Of a stretch of DNA of 64,000 bases, positions 53,814 to 62,465 are shown in pieces. The notes below the pieces were generated by a model that saw nothing but the letters and a program-made list of their open reading frames with translations, was not told the DNA's origin and did not search any database. The stretch's first letter is position 1. Each line of letters opens with the position of its first letter. Origin of the DNA: Dictyobacter formicarum (GTDB taxonomy: Bacteria; Chloroflexota; Ktedonobacteria; Ktedonobacterales; Ktedonobacteraceae); the NCBI RefSeq assembly GCF_016587435.1, contig NZ_BNJJ01000030.1, positions 1 through 64,000 on the forward strand. The letters run 5' to 3'. The translations under genes and the position numbers were made by a program.

Positions 53814-55535
53814 TTATTCAACAGAAATAATATAGGCGTAGTAAGGTTGACCGCCATTTACAACTTCTATCTCAAGTTGAGAATGGCCAGTCTTGATGCG
53901 CCTGGCTGTCTCTTGCGCTTGCTCAGCTGTTACTGCCTCACCATAATAGATGGTAACGATTTCGTATCTATCAATATTCATGCGTTGTAACGTGTCGCGC
54001 AGGGTCTCTTCCATATTAGAATTAGCCACCGAGAGATTGCCATTGATAACGCCAATGAAATCTCCTTCGCGGACATGAAGCGTTCCCAACTGAACTGAAC
54101 GTACGGCGGTCGTAATTTCTGCCGTTTGAATGGTGCGAGCGGCCTCTGTCATCGTTTCGCAATTAGTGGCAAAATCCGCTTCGTAGTTGATGCTGATCAG
54201 AGCTGCGATTCCCTGGGGGAGAGTTTTACAGGGAACAACGTAGACTTCTTTGTTGCTCAGATTGACTACCTGTTGAGCACTCAAAATGACGTTGCTATTA
54301 TTGGGCAGAATAATAATCTTTTGGGCGGGATTTTTCTCTACTGCATCCAGGAGCTCTTCAATACTGGGATTCATGGTCTGGCCGCCCGAGACGATGGAAC
54401 TGACGCCCAGGCCACGGAAGACCTTTTCAAAGCCTTCACCTGAGACTACTGCTACGGTCGCCAACTGATTGCTGGCCATAGCTTCCCGCTCTTCTTGATT
54501 TTCTCCGGCATGTTCCGCCTCGCTCTCCGCCGCATAGGTGAGGCTCTGTTCCTGCAGATTTTCAATATTGATGTCGAGTAGGCTACCCAGGCCAACGCCG
54601 TAATCCAGAATCTTGCCCGGCGTTAAAGTGTGGGTATGTACTTTAAGCATAGTTTCATCGCCAGCTACAACGGTTGAGACGCCGCCCATGTCTATGATCG
54701 TTTGACGAATGGTTCCCACATCCAGGTTGCTGCCACGTAAGAGGAAAACGACTTCATAGCCAAATTCTTCTTCGATGGTAACGCGTCCCTTTTTGGTGTG
54801 AGTTTCACCATGCGTGGTGGGAGATGTAGAAGTGGCCGTAAGTGGGTTGCTTTGACTGCTTATGCCGCTGGTAGCTTCACCGCGCATATAGCGTAAGACG
54901 CCCTCGAGGATGGTGCAGAATCCCTGGCCGCCAGCATCCACAACGCCAGCCTGTTTGAGGGTAGGCAATAGTTCGGGGGTACGAGCAACCGCCTGGCGAG
55001 CAGCGGCAACAATATCTTGCATCTCAATAACCAGATCATTCTGATGCTCTGCGCTACGCTTTGCCGCCTCGGCAACCTCGCGCACCACCGTCAGAATAGT
55101 CCCTTCCACCGGCTTAAGAACCGCACGGTAGGCCAACTCCGACGCCTTCTGAAAAGCCTCTGCCAGATCCTGTGCATTGAAGGTTGTTTTATTTTCCAGA
55201 CCAGCGGCTATACCGCGTAATGTTTGCGATAAGATAACGCCCGAGTTTCCACGTGCTCCCAATAATGCATCATGGGCAACCTGCCTGGCGATAGCCCCCG
55301 CCGATTTTTCCTCGCTCTGAGTGATATTGCGAATGGCGGATTTCATCGTTGCTGCCATGTTTGATCCTGTATCACCATCGGGTACAGGAAAAACATTAAG
55401 TGCATTGATGGTATCGCGGTTTTCCTCCAGCCATGCTGCACCGGCTAAGATCGCTTTCCTTAAATCCTGTCCATCAAAGACACTAATGCGTCTCGACCGT
55501 TGACGTAGTATTGGGCGTGGTGTTGTTTCCTCCAT
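53814..55535 (-). CDS. fakA: Fatty acid kinase (DAK2/DhaL domain, FakA type)
   Basis: 573 residues. An N-terminal DhaL-type kinase domain (about 20-225) carries the Mg-ATP site NVFPVPDGDTGSNMAATMKS, GARGNSGVILSQTLRGIA and AGVVDAGGQGFCTILEGVLR. The C-terminal domain (about 255-573) has the GYEVVFLLRG strand, KVHTHTLTPGKILDYG and LPNNSNVILSAQQVV typical of the family. It makes acyl-phosphate from fatty acid held by DegV/FakB. Upstream is asp23, 24 bases away. Confidence 0.93.
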   Translation of the reverse strand: MEETTPRPILRQRSRRISVFDGQDLRKAILAGAAWLEENRDTINALNVFPVPDGDTGSNMAATMKSAIRNITQSEEKSAGAIARQVAHDALLGARGNSGVILSQTLRGIAAGLENKTTFNAQDLAEAFQKASELAYRAVLKPVEGTILTVVREVAEAAKRSAEHQNDLVIEMQDIVAAARQAVARTPELLPTLKQAGVVDAGGQGFCTILEGVLRYMRGEATSGISSQSNPLTATSTSPTTHGETHTKKGRVTIEEEFGYEVVFLLRGSNLDVGTIRQTIIDMGGVSTVVAGDETMLKVHTHTLTPGKILDYGVGLGSLLDINIENLQEQSLTYAAESEAEHAGENQEEREAMASNQLATVAVVSGEGFEKVFRGLGVSSIVSGGQTMNPSIEELLDAVEKNPAQKIIILPNNSNVILSAQQVVNLSNKEVYVVPCKTLPQGIAALISINYEADFATNCETMTEAARTIQTAEITTAVRSVQLGTLHVREGDFIGVINGNLSVANSNMEETLRDTLQRMNIDRYEIVTIYYGEAVTAEQAQETARRIKTGHSQLEIEVVNGGQPYYAYIISVE

Positions 55536-55558
55536 AGCCGCTGTGCTACCTCTGTCCT

Positions 55559-55960
55559 TTATTTCTTTTCTGTTAGTCCTGGTCCATGGATTAGTCCCTG
55601 GACATTAACATTAACTTGTGTTACAGGAGTGCCGAGCATTTTCTCAACCGAAAATTTGACGGCGCTCATAATATTATGCGCAATTTCAGAAATACGCAAT
55701 CCATATTCAAGTGCAACATAGACATCGATCGTCAGTTGCTCGTTGAGTATCTGAATGCGTACCCCCTGGTTTCTCTGCTCGGGTGTCAGAATGACCGCTT
55801 GCCCGTTGCGTAAGTGTGGAGAAGCTATGCCCAGGACGCCATAGCAGGCCAGGGTTGCTTCGACTGCAATGGAATGGATGGCGTTGGGTAGTACTTCTAT
55901 TTTCCCGCGAGGGTGTGAGCCGTGCTGTGGCTGTATAGCAGATGTTTTTGGCATACGCAT
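55559..55960 (-). CDS. Asp23/Gls24 family envelope stress response protein
   Basis: 133 residues. The conserved core is VLPNAIHSIAVEATLACYGVLGIA, VRIQILNEQLTIDVYVALEYG and LRISEIAHNIMSAVKFSVEK. Asp23 proteins are linked to envelope stress and regularly stand between rpmB and fakA. I place the start at 55960 (GAGAAG ahead); the frame extends to 56350 but this runs over the promoter. First gene of the FakA operon. Confidence 0.88.
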   Translation of the reverse strand: MRMPKTSAIQPQHGSHPRGKIEVLPNAIHSIAVEATLACYGVLGIASPHLRNGQAVILTPEQRNQGVRIQILNEQLTIDVYVALEYGLRISEIAHNIMSAVKFSVEKMLGTPVTQVNVNVQGLIHGPGLTEKK

Positions 55961-56054
55961 GTGTCTTCTCTCTTGCCAAAATAGCCAATATCGGTTATAC
56001 TCGCATAACGTGTTTGGATTATCCAGGCGGTGCACGCACGAGTTTTCTTGATGC

Positions 56055-56083
56055 AGTATACCAGAGGCTTCAAGGATAATCAA
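56055..56083 (-). promoter_or_regulatory. Promoter of the asp23-fakA-degV operon
   Basis: On the minus strand TTGATT (56083-56078), 17-base spacer, TATACT (56060-56055), about 90 bases before the ATG at 55960. Confidence 0.75.
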
Positions 56084-56110
56084 GTAAACGAATATAGGGC
56101 AAAAATGAGG

Positions 56111-56137
56111 CCTTCCGTCTGAGGAAGGAATTATTTT
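56111..56137 (+). promoter_or_regulatory. Leader hairpin before rpmB
   Basis: CCTTCC (56111-56116) pairs with GGAAGG (56123-56128) around GTCTGA, followed by AATTATTTT; it lies in the rpmB leader and may attenuate it. Confidence 0.45.
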
Positions 56138-56171
56138 GTGTCCCTTGCATCTTTCGGGAGGAAGAAAAGTA

Positions 56172-56369
56172 ATGTCAGCAGGACGTTGTGATATCTGTGA
56201 ACGTAAGCCAATGTATGGCAACAATGTTCCCTTTTCGCAGCATCGCACACGCCGTCGTTTCGTACTGAACGTGCAGCGCCGTCGTATCGCGATCAATGGT
56301 ACCCCACGCGTGGTCAACATCTGCACCCGCTGTCTCCGCACCATGAGCAAAATGCCAAAAGAGCGCTAG
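56172..56369 (+). CDS. rpmB: Ribosomal protein bL28
   Basis: 65-residue large-subunit protein, zinc-containing form with Cys6, Cys9, Cys51 and Cys54. It has the family words SAGRCDIC, QHRTRRRFVLNVQRR and CTRCLRTMSK. GGGAGG precedes the ATG at 56172. The divergent arrangement rpmB / asp23-fakA is common in Gram-positive bacteria and relatives. Confidence 0.97.
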   Translation: MSAGRCDICERKPMYGNNVPFSQHRTRRRFVLNVQRRRIAINGTPRVVNICTRCLRTMSKMPKER

Positions 56370-56395
56370 TTCACATATGCATCAATTACGCATGA

Positions 56396-56471
56396 AGGAA
56401 ACCCCCTACAATCGATGATTGTGGCCGACTAAGTTGGAGCCACATCGATACATATTGCAGGGGGTTCCTTG
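56396..56471 (+). terminator. Long inverted repeat after rpmB
   Basis: 17-bp imperfect inverted repeat (56396-56412 with about 56455-56471, one bulge) around a 42-base spacer with its own pairs (GTGGC/GCCAC). Probably the rpmB terminator. Confidence 0.6.
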
Positions 56472-56489
56472 TGTGCATGGCACCTTTAT

Positions 56490-56720
56490 TTTTTACTGCG
56501 TTCGCGTTGCACGCTGTCGGGGAAGTTGAGTGCCCCCGCACAGGCGTCCGCATGCGCGGCCGCATCTGTAATTTAGACGGATGATGGCACAAAAAAAGCG
56601 AGCTCAGCTCGCTTTTTTTGTGCCATCATCCGTCTAAATTACATTTGTAAGCACCGTAGGTGCGTAGCGTCATAGGTGCTGAGCTTGCCTCAGCTTGATG
56701 CCGAAGGCGCGAAATGTCTG
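56490..56720. repeat. Dispersed repeat element with a 38-bp perfect hairpin (copy B)
   Basis: 56567-56604 pairs perfectly with 56606-56643 around a single base. Flanks share CAGGCGTCC (56541-56549), TGTAAGC (56646-56652) and GCGTAGCGTCA (56662-56672) with the copy at 13109-13310, though the hairpin arms themselves are unrelated in sequence. Confidence 0.8.
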
Positions 56721-56779
56721 ACTTTCAAGCAACTTTCTTAGAAAAAGCAAGGAAGCGCCCGCAAGGGACGCGCCTACGT

Positions 56780-57934
56780 TTATGGTGTAACTACCGGTAC
56801 GACCGGTGTTTTTCGGCTATTTTCAAAGCGCGTACGTAGCTGTCCACAGGCGGCAGCTATATCATCTCCACGTTCTGCCCGCACACTATTGCTAATGCCA
56901 CGCTCAAACAGCAGATTGCGGAACGCACGTATGGCATCTGGTCCAGGGGTTTGATAGCTGGCGGATGTAGCGTTGACAGGAATGCAGTTTACATGCGCGA
57001 ATTGCTTCAATGGTGCCAGCAACTCGGCCAGTTTTTCCGCATACTCGGCGGTATCATTGACCCCTGCCAGTAAGACATATTCAAAGGTTACCTGCCGTTT
57101 TGTGGTGGCAATGTAGTCCTTACAGGCCTCCAGGAGCTCGGCTAATGGATATTTGCGATTAACCGGCATGGTCTGGCTGCGCAGTTCATCGGTTGGAGCG
57201 TGCAGCGAGATGGCCAGATTGATCTGCAGATTTTCCTGACTTAGCTTGCGAATCGCGGGTGCCAGACCAACGGTCGAGACCGTCATATGGCGTGCCCCCA
57301 GATTAAAGCCATCGCTGCTATTCAGGATGCGTAAGGCCTGCAGGACATTTGCATAATTATGTAATGGTTCACCCATGCCCATCAAAACAATATTTGTAAT
57401 ATGATCGATAGGCGCGCTGCCAGGCAATCCTGCAGCGGTCCAGGGAGCCGCTCGTAGCTCGCGAGCGAAGAAAAGAACCTGAGCGACAATCTCACCTGAG
57501 CTCAAATGGCGATCAAAGCCCATCTGGCCCGTGGCGCAGAATGTGCAGCCGAAGGCACAACCAGCCTGGCTGGAGACACAGACGGTTGCTCTAGAACTGC
57601 TCTCTTTCACGGGGGGATACAGCATCAACACCGATTCGACCAGTTTGCCATCAGATAGCTCTAGTAGAATTTTGCGTGTGCGATCGTCTTTAGAATGCAG
57701 TTCGCTACGAATAACAGTGGGTCCAATACATGCTTCTTCAGACAGGCGCTGACGCAATGACTGCGGCAGATTAGACATAGCCGAGAAGTCGGTTTCGAGC
57801 TGGCGATAGAGCCAGTTATAGATTTGTTTGGCGCGGAAAGGTGCCTCGCCCCGTTCTTTGAGCCACTGTTGTAATTGTGGCAGCGTGAGCGCGAGGAGAT
57901 CCGTTTTTTTTTGTGTTTGAGAAATCGGTGTCAT
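56780..57934 (-). CDS. rlmN: Dual-specificity 23S rRNA/tRNA adenine C2 methyltransferase
   Basis: A 384-residue radical-SAM enzyme that methylates A2503 of 23S rRNA and A37 of some tRNAs. The cluster motif C-x3-C-x2-C is in AGCAFGCTFCATGQMGF, with NIVLMGMGEPLHNY and the catalytic Cys near the C-terminus (AACGQL). The N-terminal RNA-binding part and CVSSQAGC are typical. The ATG at 57934 has AAGGA 7 bases ahead; 57949 and 57940 are alternatives. Confidence 0.95.
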   Translation of the reverse strand: MTPISQTQKKTDLLALTLPQLQQWLKERGEAPFRAKQIYNWLYRQLETDFSAMSNLPQSLRQRLSEEACIGPTVIRSELHSKDDRTRKILLELSDGKLVESVLMLYPPVKESSSRATVCVSSQAGCAFGCTFCATGQMGFDRHLSSGEIVAQVLFFARELRAAPWTAAGLPGSAPIDHITNIVLMGMGEPLHNYANVLQALRILNSSDGFNLGARHMTVSTVGLAPAIRKLSQENLQINLAISLHAPTDELRSQTMPVNRKYPLAELLEACKDYIATTKRQVTFEYVLLAGVNDTAEYAEKLAELLAPLKQFAHVNCIPVNATSASYQTPGPDAIRAFRNLLFERGISNSVRAERGDDIAAACGQLRTRFENSRKTPVVPVVTP

Positions 57935-58149
57935 GGTCATGTCCTTCATTATAGCATGAATTGGCTATGATGAGGAGCAGGCATGCGGAAAATGTTATGG
58001 AAGGGCATGAAAGAAAGAAAAGATAGGCCATTTGACATGTCTTTATCTTTGACTTTTGCTTATAATCATACGTATACCGAATAGAGGGTCCCATCGTAAG
58101 AGAAAAAAGTGCAAATTTAAGATCATCATAGAAGAGAGCCAAATGCTAT

Positions 58150-59568
58150 ATGTCGATTCCTGCCGAGCAGACCGAACAGCCTGCTAATAGTGAACAACAA
58201 GCGAGTATGGCGAGCTTTCGCCATGTATTAAAGAACCGCAATTTTTTATTGCTGTGGATAGCACAATTGATCTCGCTGACTATCCTGAATGCAGCTAATT
58301 TCGGCTTAATCGTCCTGGTTAACAGGCCACCAAACGGAGCATTTATGGCTGGCCTGGCGATTATTGCCTTTACGCTACCCGCTATACCATTTAGCGCCAT
58401 TGCGGGTGCGATTGTCGATCGTATAGATAAGCGCCAGGTGCTATGGGTGAGTAATCTGTTGCGCATGGGCACCATGTTATTAATGTTCGTGTCGGTGCTG
58501 CTTGATCGCTCAAATGCATGGCCATTATTCGGGCTGATGTTTTTAACCTCGCTGATTGGTCAGTTTTTCATTCCAGCCGAGGGCGCATCCATACCTTTAC
58601 TAGTTGGTGAGCGAGAATTAATGCCGGCTCTGTCCTTATTCAATATTTCAATGACCCTCTCGCAAGCAATTGGCTTTCTGGTACTGGGTAGTGTTGTCGC
58701 CAAGCTTTTTCCTGCCTTCTCGTTTGCCCTGGGTTCTCGTACTTTTCACGTTGAATCGACGGATATGCTTTTTGTCATTGTGGCGGTATTCTACCTTGTC
58801 TGTGTGGGCCTTATCCTCGCCATTCCCGAGCAAGTTTTTAACGAAGATCATATCAATAAGCATAAGCATAAACATGAGACAGATGGTGCCTATGCGGCGG
58901 CCACGCAGGCGCTACATACCCTCTGGCGCGATATGATAACAGGTTGGAAGATTGTGCGGGCGGACCGTCTGTTGTTCTTCTCGGTTGTTCAGCTCTCTCT
59001 AGTAGGCGTGCTGATGCAGCTCATTGGCGAGCTGGCGGGTACCTTTGTGCAGCAGGTCTTGAATCGTCCTCCCGAAGATATGTCGATTATCCTGACGCCG
59101 GCTGCGGTTGGCCTGGTGGGCGCATCGGTTTTGATGCCCCGCTTTGTAGAAAAAGTTGGGCGTATCCGTCTCACCGTAATTGGCTTTATCTCGTTGGCCG
59201 TTGGATTTATTCTTCTGCCTGGATTGGAATGGCTGGGCCATTGGATTAATCCCGCCCATGGAACGGAATCGCTTGGCATCCTGTTAGGCGTCATTGTGGT
59301 GCTCTTTGTCCTGGGTGTTGCCATGGCCTGCGTGAATATTCCGACCCAGACGCTGATGCAAGAGCGCGCCCCGGAGAGTGGACGCGCGCGTGTGCTCTCC
59401 CTTCAATTTATGCTGTATAGCGCGGGCACCATTCCTGTACTCTTGTTTGCCGGTGCTTTCACTTCCTTGATCGGTTTTACTCCACTCATCTTTATTGTTT
59501 CCGCTAGCCTGTTGATCTTCTGCTGGTGGGGCATCCACTATATTGGGGGGCGGATGAGCAACAGGTAA
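58150..59568 (+). CDS. MFS transporter (likely truncated by a frameshift)
   Basis: 472 residues with about 12 helices of the major facilitator superfamily, similar to bacterial MFS exporters with a loop DRIDKRQVLWVSNLLRMG between helices 2 and 3. A histidine/lysine-rich cytoplasmic loop (HINKHKHKHETDG, about 236-249) precedes helix 7. Substrate not predictable. The frame stops eight residues after HYIGG, just beyond a run of six Gs (59546-59551). With one extra G the frame would continue for 32 charged residues to 59648, a tail typical of the family. Confidence 0.88.
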   Translation: MSIPAEQTEQPANSEQQASMASFRHVLKNRNFLLLWIAQLISLTILNAANFGLIVLVNRPPNGAFMAGLAIIAFTLPAIPFSAIAGAIVDRIDKRQVLWVSNLLRMGTMLLMFVSVLLDRSNAWPLFGLMFLTSLIGQFFIPAEGASIPLLVGERELMPALSLFNISMTLSQAIGFLVLGSVVAKLFPAFSFALGSRTFHVESTDMLFVIVAVFYLVCVGLILAIPEQVFNEDHINKHKHKHETDGAYAAATQALHTLWRDMITGWKIVRADRLLFFSVVQLSLVGVLMQLIGELAGTFVQQVLNRPPEDMSIILTPAAVGLVGASVLMPRFVEKVGRIRLTVIGFISLAVGFILLPGLEWLGHWINPAHGTESLGILLGVIVVLFVLGVAMACVNIPTQTLMQERAPESGRARVLSLQFMLYSAGTIPVLLFAGAFTSLIGFTPLIFIVSASLLIFCWWGIHYIGGRMSNR

Positions 59569-59648
59569 ATGTTGTCGCTGAAGAGGAACAGAAACGTCAG
59601 AACCTTGAAAGTCAGGCCGAGCGTGATTCGCATGAGGATGCAGGCTAG
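59552..59648 (+). other. Out-of-frame C-terminal tail of the MFS gene
   Basis: From the G6 run the +1 frame reads ADEQQVNVVAEEEQKRQ and continues with similar charged residues to TAG at 59646-59648. The composition (Glu, Gln, Lys, Arg, Asp) is that of a real cytoplasmic tail rather than chance sequence. Confidence 0.6.
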
Positions 59649-59680
59649 GCCGCCGAAATATTGTCTGATAGATAAAATAA

Positions 59681-59714
59681 AAAGAGAGCAGTTGCGAAGG
59701 CAACTACTCTCTTT
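59681..59714. terminator. Bidirectional terminator between MFS and GH2 genes
   Basis: 15-bp inverted repeat with one mismatch (59681-59695 with 59700-59712 region), short loop, followed by TTTTTTT; AAAATAAAA on the other side gives a T-run for the minus direction. Confidence 0.8.
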
Positions 59715-59735
59715 TTTTGTGCTTGACGTATGCAC

Positions 59736-61553
59736 CTACCTGGTAGTTTTTTGTGCCGCCTGTTCGATAGCTGCCTGACGGGCCTGAATCGCATGCAGGC
59801 GTGTATTGTCGAATTTCGCACGGCGATCAAAGGTAAAGATACCGTTCTGTTCAACCGAGACATCAGTTAGCTGGGTGTAGCAATAGCCAAACATATGTGG
59901 ATTATCCAGCAGGACATCACAGAGTGCCTGGAAGCGTTTATAGAATTCCTCGTGGGTATCGGGCGCAGTACCGTAACCCCAGCTTGATTTGTTGTCGCCT
60001 TTTTTAACCTGCTCGCTCCACCAGATACCGCCAAATTCACTGACAAAGTAGGGCTGGTTATTATAAGGTAAAGACATCTCATGGCCATCACGTAGATTAG
60101 TATGTACCTTACCCTCACCCATATGCGAATGACGCTCTTTATAGCGCTCTACATCGGCCCAGAAATCTTTGCCGGTCAGATAGTCGTGGGAATCATACAC
60201 ATCGGTCTCTGGGACGCGGTGGGCGTAACCAGAGGCATCCAGCACAGGGCGGGTGGTATCCATGGCTTTGGCAGCCAGAAACATGGCGCGCGTAACGTCG
60301 TCCAGAGTAGTGATTTTCTCCTGGCGGTCATAGTGAGTCTCATTAAGCCCACACCATCCAATCAGGGCGGGATGCGAATAGTCGCGCTCCAATGCTTCCA
60401 GCCATTGCGCCACAAAGGTCGGTGTGAAGGTATTGTCATCCTGCCAGGGTACACGACCCTCGGAGCCCCAGTCAGGGAATTCGCCCCAGACCAGGTAGCC
60501 CAACTTGTCCGCGTGATACAAGAAGCGCTCTTCAAAGACCTTTTGATGGAGGCGCGCACCATTGAAGCCGGCTTCCATGCTCAACTCGATATCACGTTTA
60601 AGAGCCTCATCGGTTGGAGCTGTCAGGACACCATCGGGATAGTATCCCTGGTCCAGGACCAGGCGCTGGAAGACAACCTCATTGTTGATTTTGATGGCGC
60701 GACCATCAATGGTGACGCTGCGCAGGCCTGCGTAGCTACGAGCGCTATCTATGACCTTACCATCAGCGTCTACCAATGTGATTGTAAGATCATAAAGATG
60801 GGGATCCTGGATAGACCAGAGATGGCGACGCTCAGCAGGGATGGCCAGATCCAGGCGCGGCGAGAAATCCCAATCAGCAGCTGTTTCAGCCTGAGCAACG
60901 ACCCCATCTTTATCAGATAGTTCGGCACGCAGACGCAGTCCGGGAGTGTTATTCGTGATCGGTTGCTCCAGGCGAATCAGGCTATTGGCTAAATCGGGCG
61001 TAATACGTGGACGGCGCAGGGCAATCTCTGGCACTGGCTCCATCCATACCGTTTGCCAGATGCCAGTGGTGCGAACATAGAAGCAGCCCCAGTCGTAGTA
61101 GCGCTGGGATTGCTTGCCTCGTGGTTGGGCCGGTCGATGATCGTCACGCGCTCGTACGACGATTGTTTTGGTGCCACTGGCGGTTCCCAGATCACAGGTG
61201 AAAGGCGTAAAACCACCGCGATGACGGCCTACCTCAACCCCATCTACCCACACTGTCGTGTCGTAATCAGATGCCTGGAAATGCAGCAAAATACGCTGCC
61301 CCTCCCATTCACGAGGAATAGTTACACTACGGCGATACCAGACAGCATGCATAAAATCTTTATTATTGATGCCAGAGAGCTCTGATTCTGGACAAAAGGG
61401 GATGGTGATGTGATCTTTTAACTCTCTGTTGAGTAGTCCGCGCTCCAGGCCGCTGTCACCATTATCAATTTCAAATTGCCATTCGCCATTGAGACATTGC
61501 CATGCAGCGCGTTCAAATTGTGGGCGTGGGTATTCTGATCGAGGAATACTCAT
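59736..61553 (-). CDS. Glycoside hydrolase family 2 protein
   Basis: 605-residue retaining glycosidase of the beta-galactosidase/glucuronidase family, no signal peptide so cytoplasmic. Jelly-roll sugar-binding domain (about 15-180), Ig-like domain (about 180-275) and a TIM barrel (about 275-590). The acid/base Glu is in GWCGLNETHYD and the nucleophile Glu in YFVSEFGGIWWSE. Shorter than LacZ, closer to LacZ-like small GH2 enzymes. AAGGAG is 11 bases ahead of the ATG. Substrate not certain. Confidence 0.92.
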   Translation of the reverse strand: MSIPRSEYPRPQFERAAWQCLNGEWQFEIDNGDSGLERGLLNRELKDHITIPFCPESELSGINNKDFMHAVWYRRSVTIPREWEGQRILLHFQASDYDTTVWVDGVEVGRHRGGFTPFTCDLGTASGTKTIVVRARDDHRPAQPRGKQSQRYYDWGCFYVRTTGIWQTVWMEPVPEIALRRPRITPDLANSLIRLEQPITNNTPGLRLRAELSDKDGVVAQAETAADWDFSPRLDLAIPAERRHLWSIQDPHLYDLTITLVDADGKVIDSARSYAGLRSVTIDGRAIKINNEVVFQRLVLDQGYYPDGVLTAPTDEALKRDIELSMEAGFNGARLHQKVFEERFLYHADKLGYLVWGEFPDWGSEGRVPWQDDNTFTPTFVAQWLEALERDYSHPALIGWCGLNETHYDRQEKITTLDDVTRAMFLAAKAMDTTRPVLDASGYAHRVPETDVYDSHDYLTGKDFWADVERYKERHSHMGEGKVHTNLRDGHEMSLPYNNQPYFVSEFGGIWWSEQVKKGDNKSSWGYGTAPDTHEEFYKRFQALCDVLLDNPHMFGYCYTQLTDVSVEQNGIFTFDRRAKFDNTRLHAIQARQAAIEQAAQKTTR

Positions 61554-61637
61554 AAATACTCTAACTCCTTCAAGAGATAAGTTGTATATTCAACGTTGTA
61601 CTTAATAATACTCGATAAAAGTCAGAAAATCCATGAT

Positions 61638-62465
61638 TTATTGCACATATGTATCAATCAGAAATACAAGCTCTGTAGAGAATTCCAGCTTACGAACCTG
61701 CCAGTTGTCGACGTTAACGAGGCGCTTAAAATGTTCCTCATAATAGCTGGCCATCCCTTTGCTTTTTCCACCCAGACTCTGGATCGGATAAGAAACAACG
61801 ATATAGCGTGCATTGAGAGTATGTAAAAGCCGGTAAGCCGCATGTTTATCGAGTTGTTCCAGGCAAGGAAGTACTTTGAGTACTAAAGCCAGGTCCACAG
61901 ATTGAGTTGGACAGGCTTGAATGACATCGCGGGTCTGGCAGTGTCCTTCTATATGCATGAGCTCAAAATAGGCGGCCAGAAAATCCATCATGTTTTGATA
62001 AATATCGTAGGCATAGTAGGTAAATGGTTCTAACAGAGGCATCCAGGGTAGTGCGAGTGGATTGAGGCCGCAGGCGATGTCCAATATGCTATGGATGGGC
62101 GGTAGTTGCGCGAATATGGAGGTGTAGAACTCATCAAGAATAGGCAAGCGTTCGCGGGTCGAGGCGTGATATTCCATAATGTGCCGACAGGCTTGCTTGA
62201 CCTGATCGGGTTGTCCCGTTTGTAAGGCCTGCTTAAGAGCTGCCAGCCAACTCACCTGATTATCGCGCCCATCCAGGTAGGCGCCCCCGATTTGATGAAG
62301 CTTATTTTTAGTGGCCTTTACCGCCTCTTTCAGGCTGCGCCGTTTCGCCAACTCCTGTGCACCAATGGCGCTGATAAGCTCAGGACAGATATCTCTATAT
62401 TTGCTACTATGGCTGACATCCGCCACAAGCTGTTCCAGGGGCGCCATTTTATCTAATCTAGGCAT
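61638..62465 (-). CDS. 16S rRNA (guanine-N7-1405)-methyltransferase family protein (FmrO/Arm type)
   Basis: 275 residues. The protein matches the ArmA/Rmt/FmrO family that methylates G1405 of 16S rRNA and gives high aminoglycoside resistance. Visible: KNKLHQIGGAYLDG, the target-binding HASTRERLPILDEFYTSIF, the SAM site SILDIACGLNPLALPWM, YYAYDIYQ, LVLKVLPCLEQ and the C-terminal VVSYPIQSLGGKSKGMASYY. The N-terminal helical bundle is present. It begins inside the 3' end of tgt (8-base overlap). Whether it is active or confers resistance is not shown here. Confidence 0.88.
   Translation of the reverse strand: MPRLDKMAPLEQLVADVSHSSKYRDICPELISAIGAQELAKRRSLKEAVKATKNKLHQIGGAYLDGRDNQVSWLAALKQALQTGQPDQVKQACRHIMEYHASTRERLPILDEFYTSIFAQLPPIHSILDIACGLNPLALPWMPLLEPFTYYAYDIYQNMMDFLAAYFELMHIEGHCQTRDVIQACPTQSVDLALVLKVLPCLEQLDKHAAYRLLHTLNARYIVVSYPIQSLGGKSKGMASYYEEHFKRLVNVDNWQVRKLEFSTELVFLIDTYVQ

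Noticed and set aside
55961..56350. N-terminal extension of the Asp23 gene
   Set aside because: It covers a strong promoter and the rpmB leader, and the residues do not resemble the Asp23 family.
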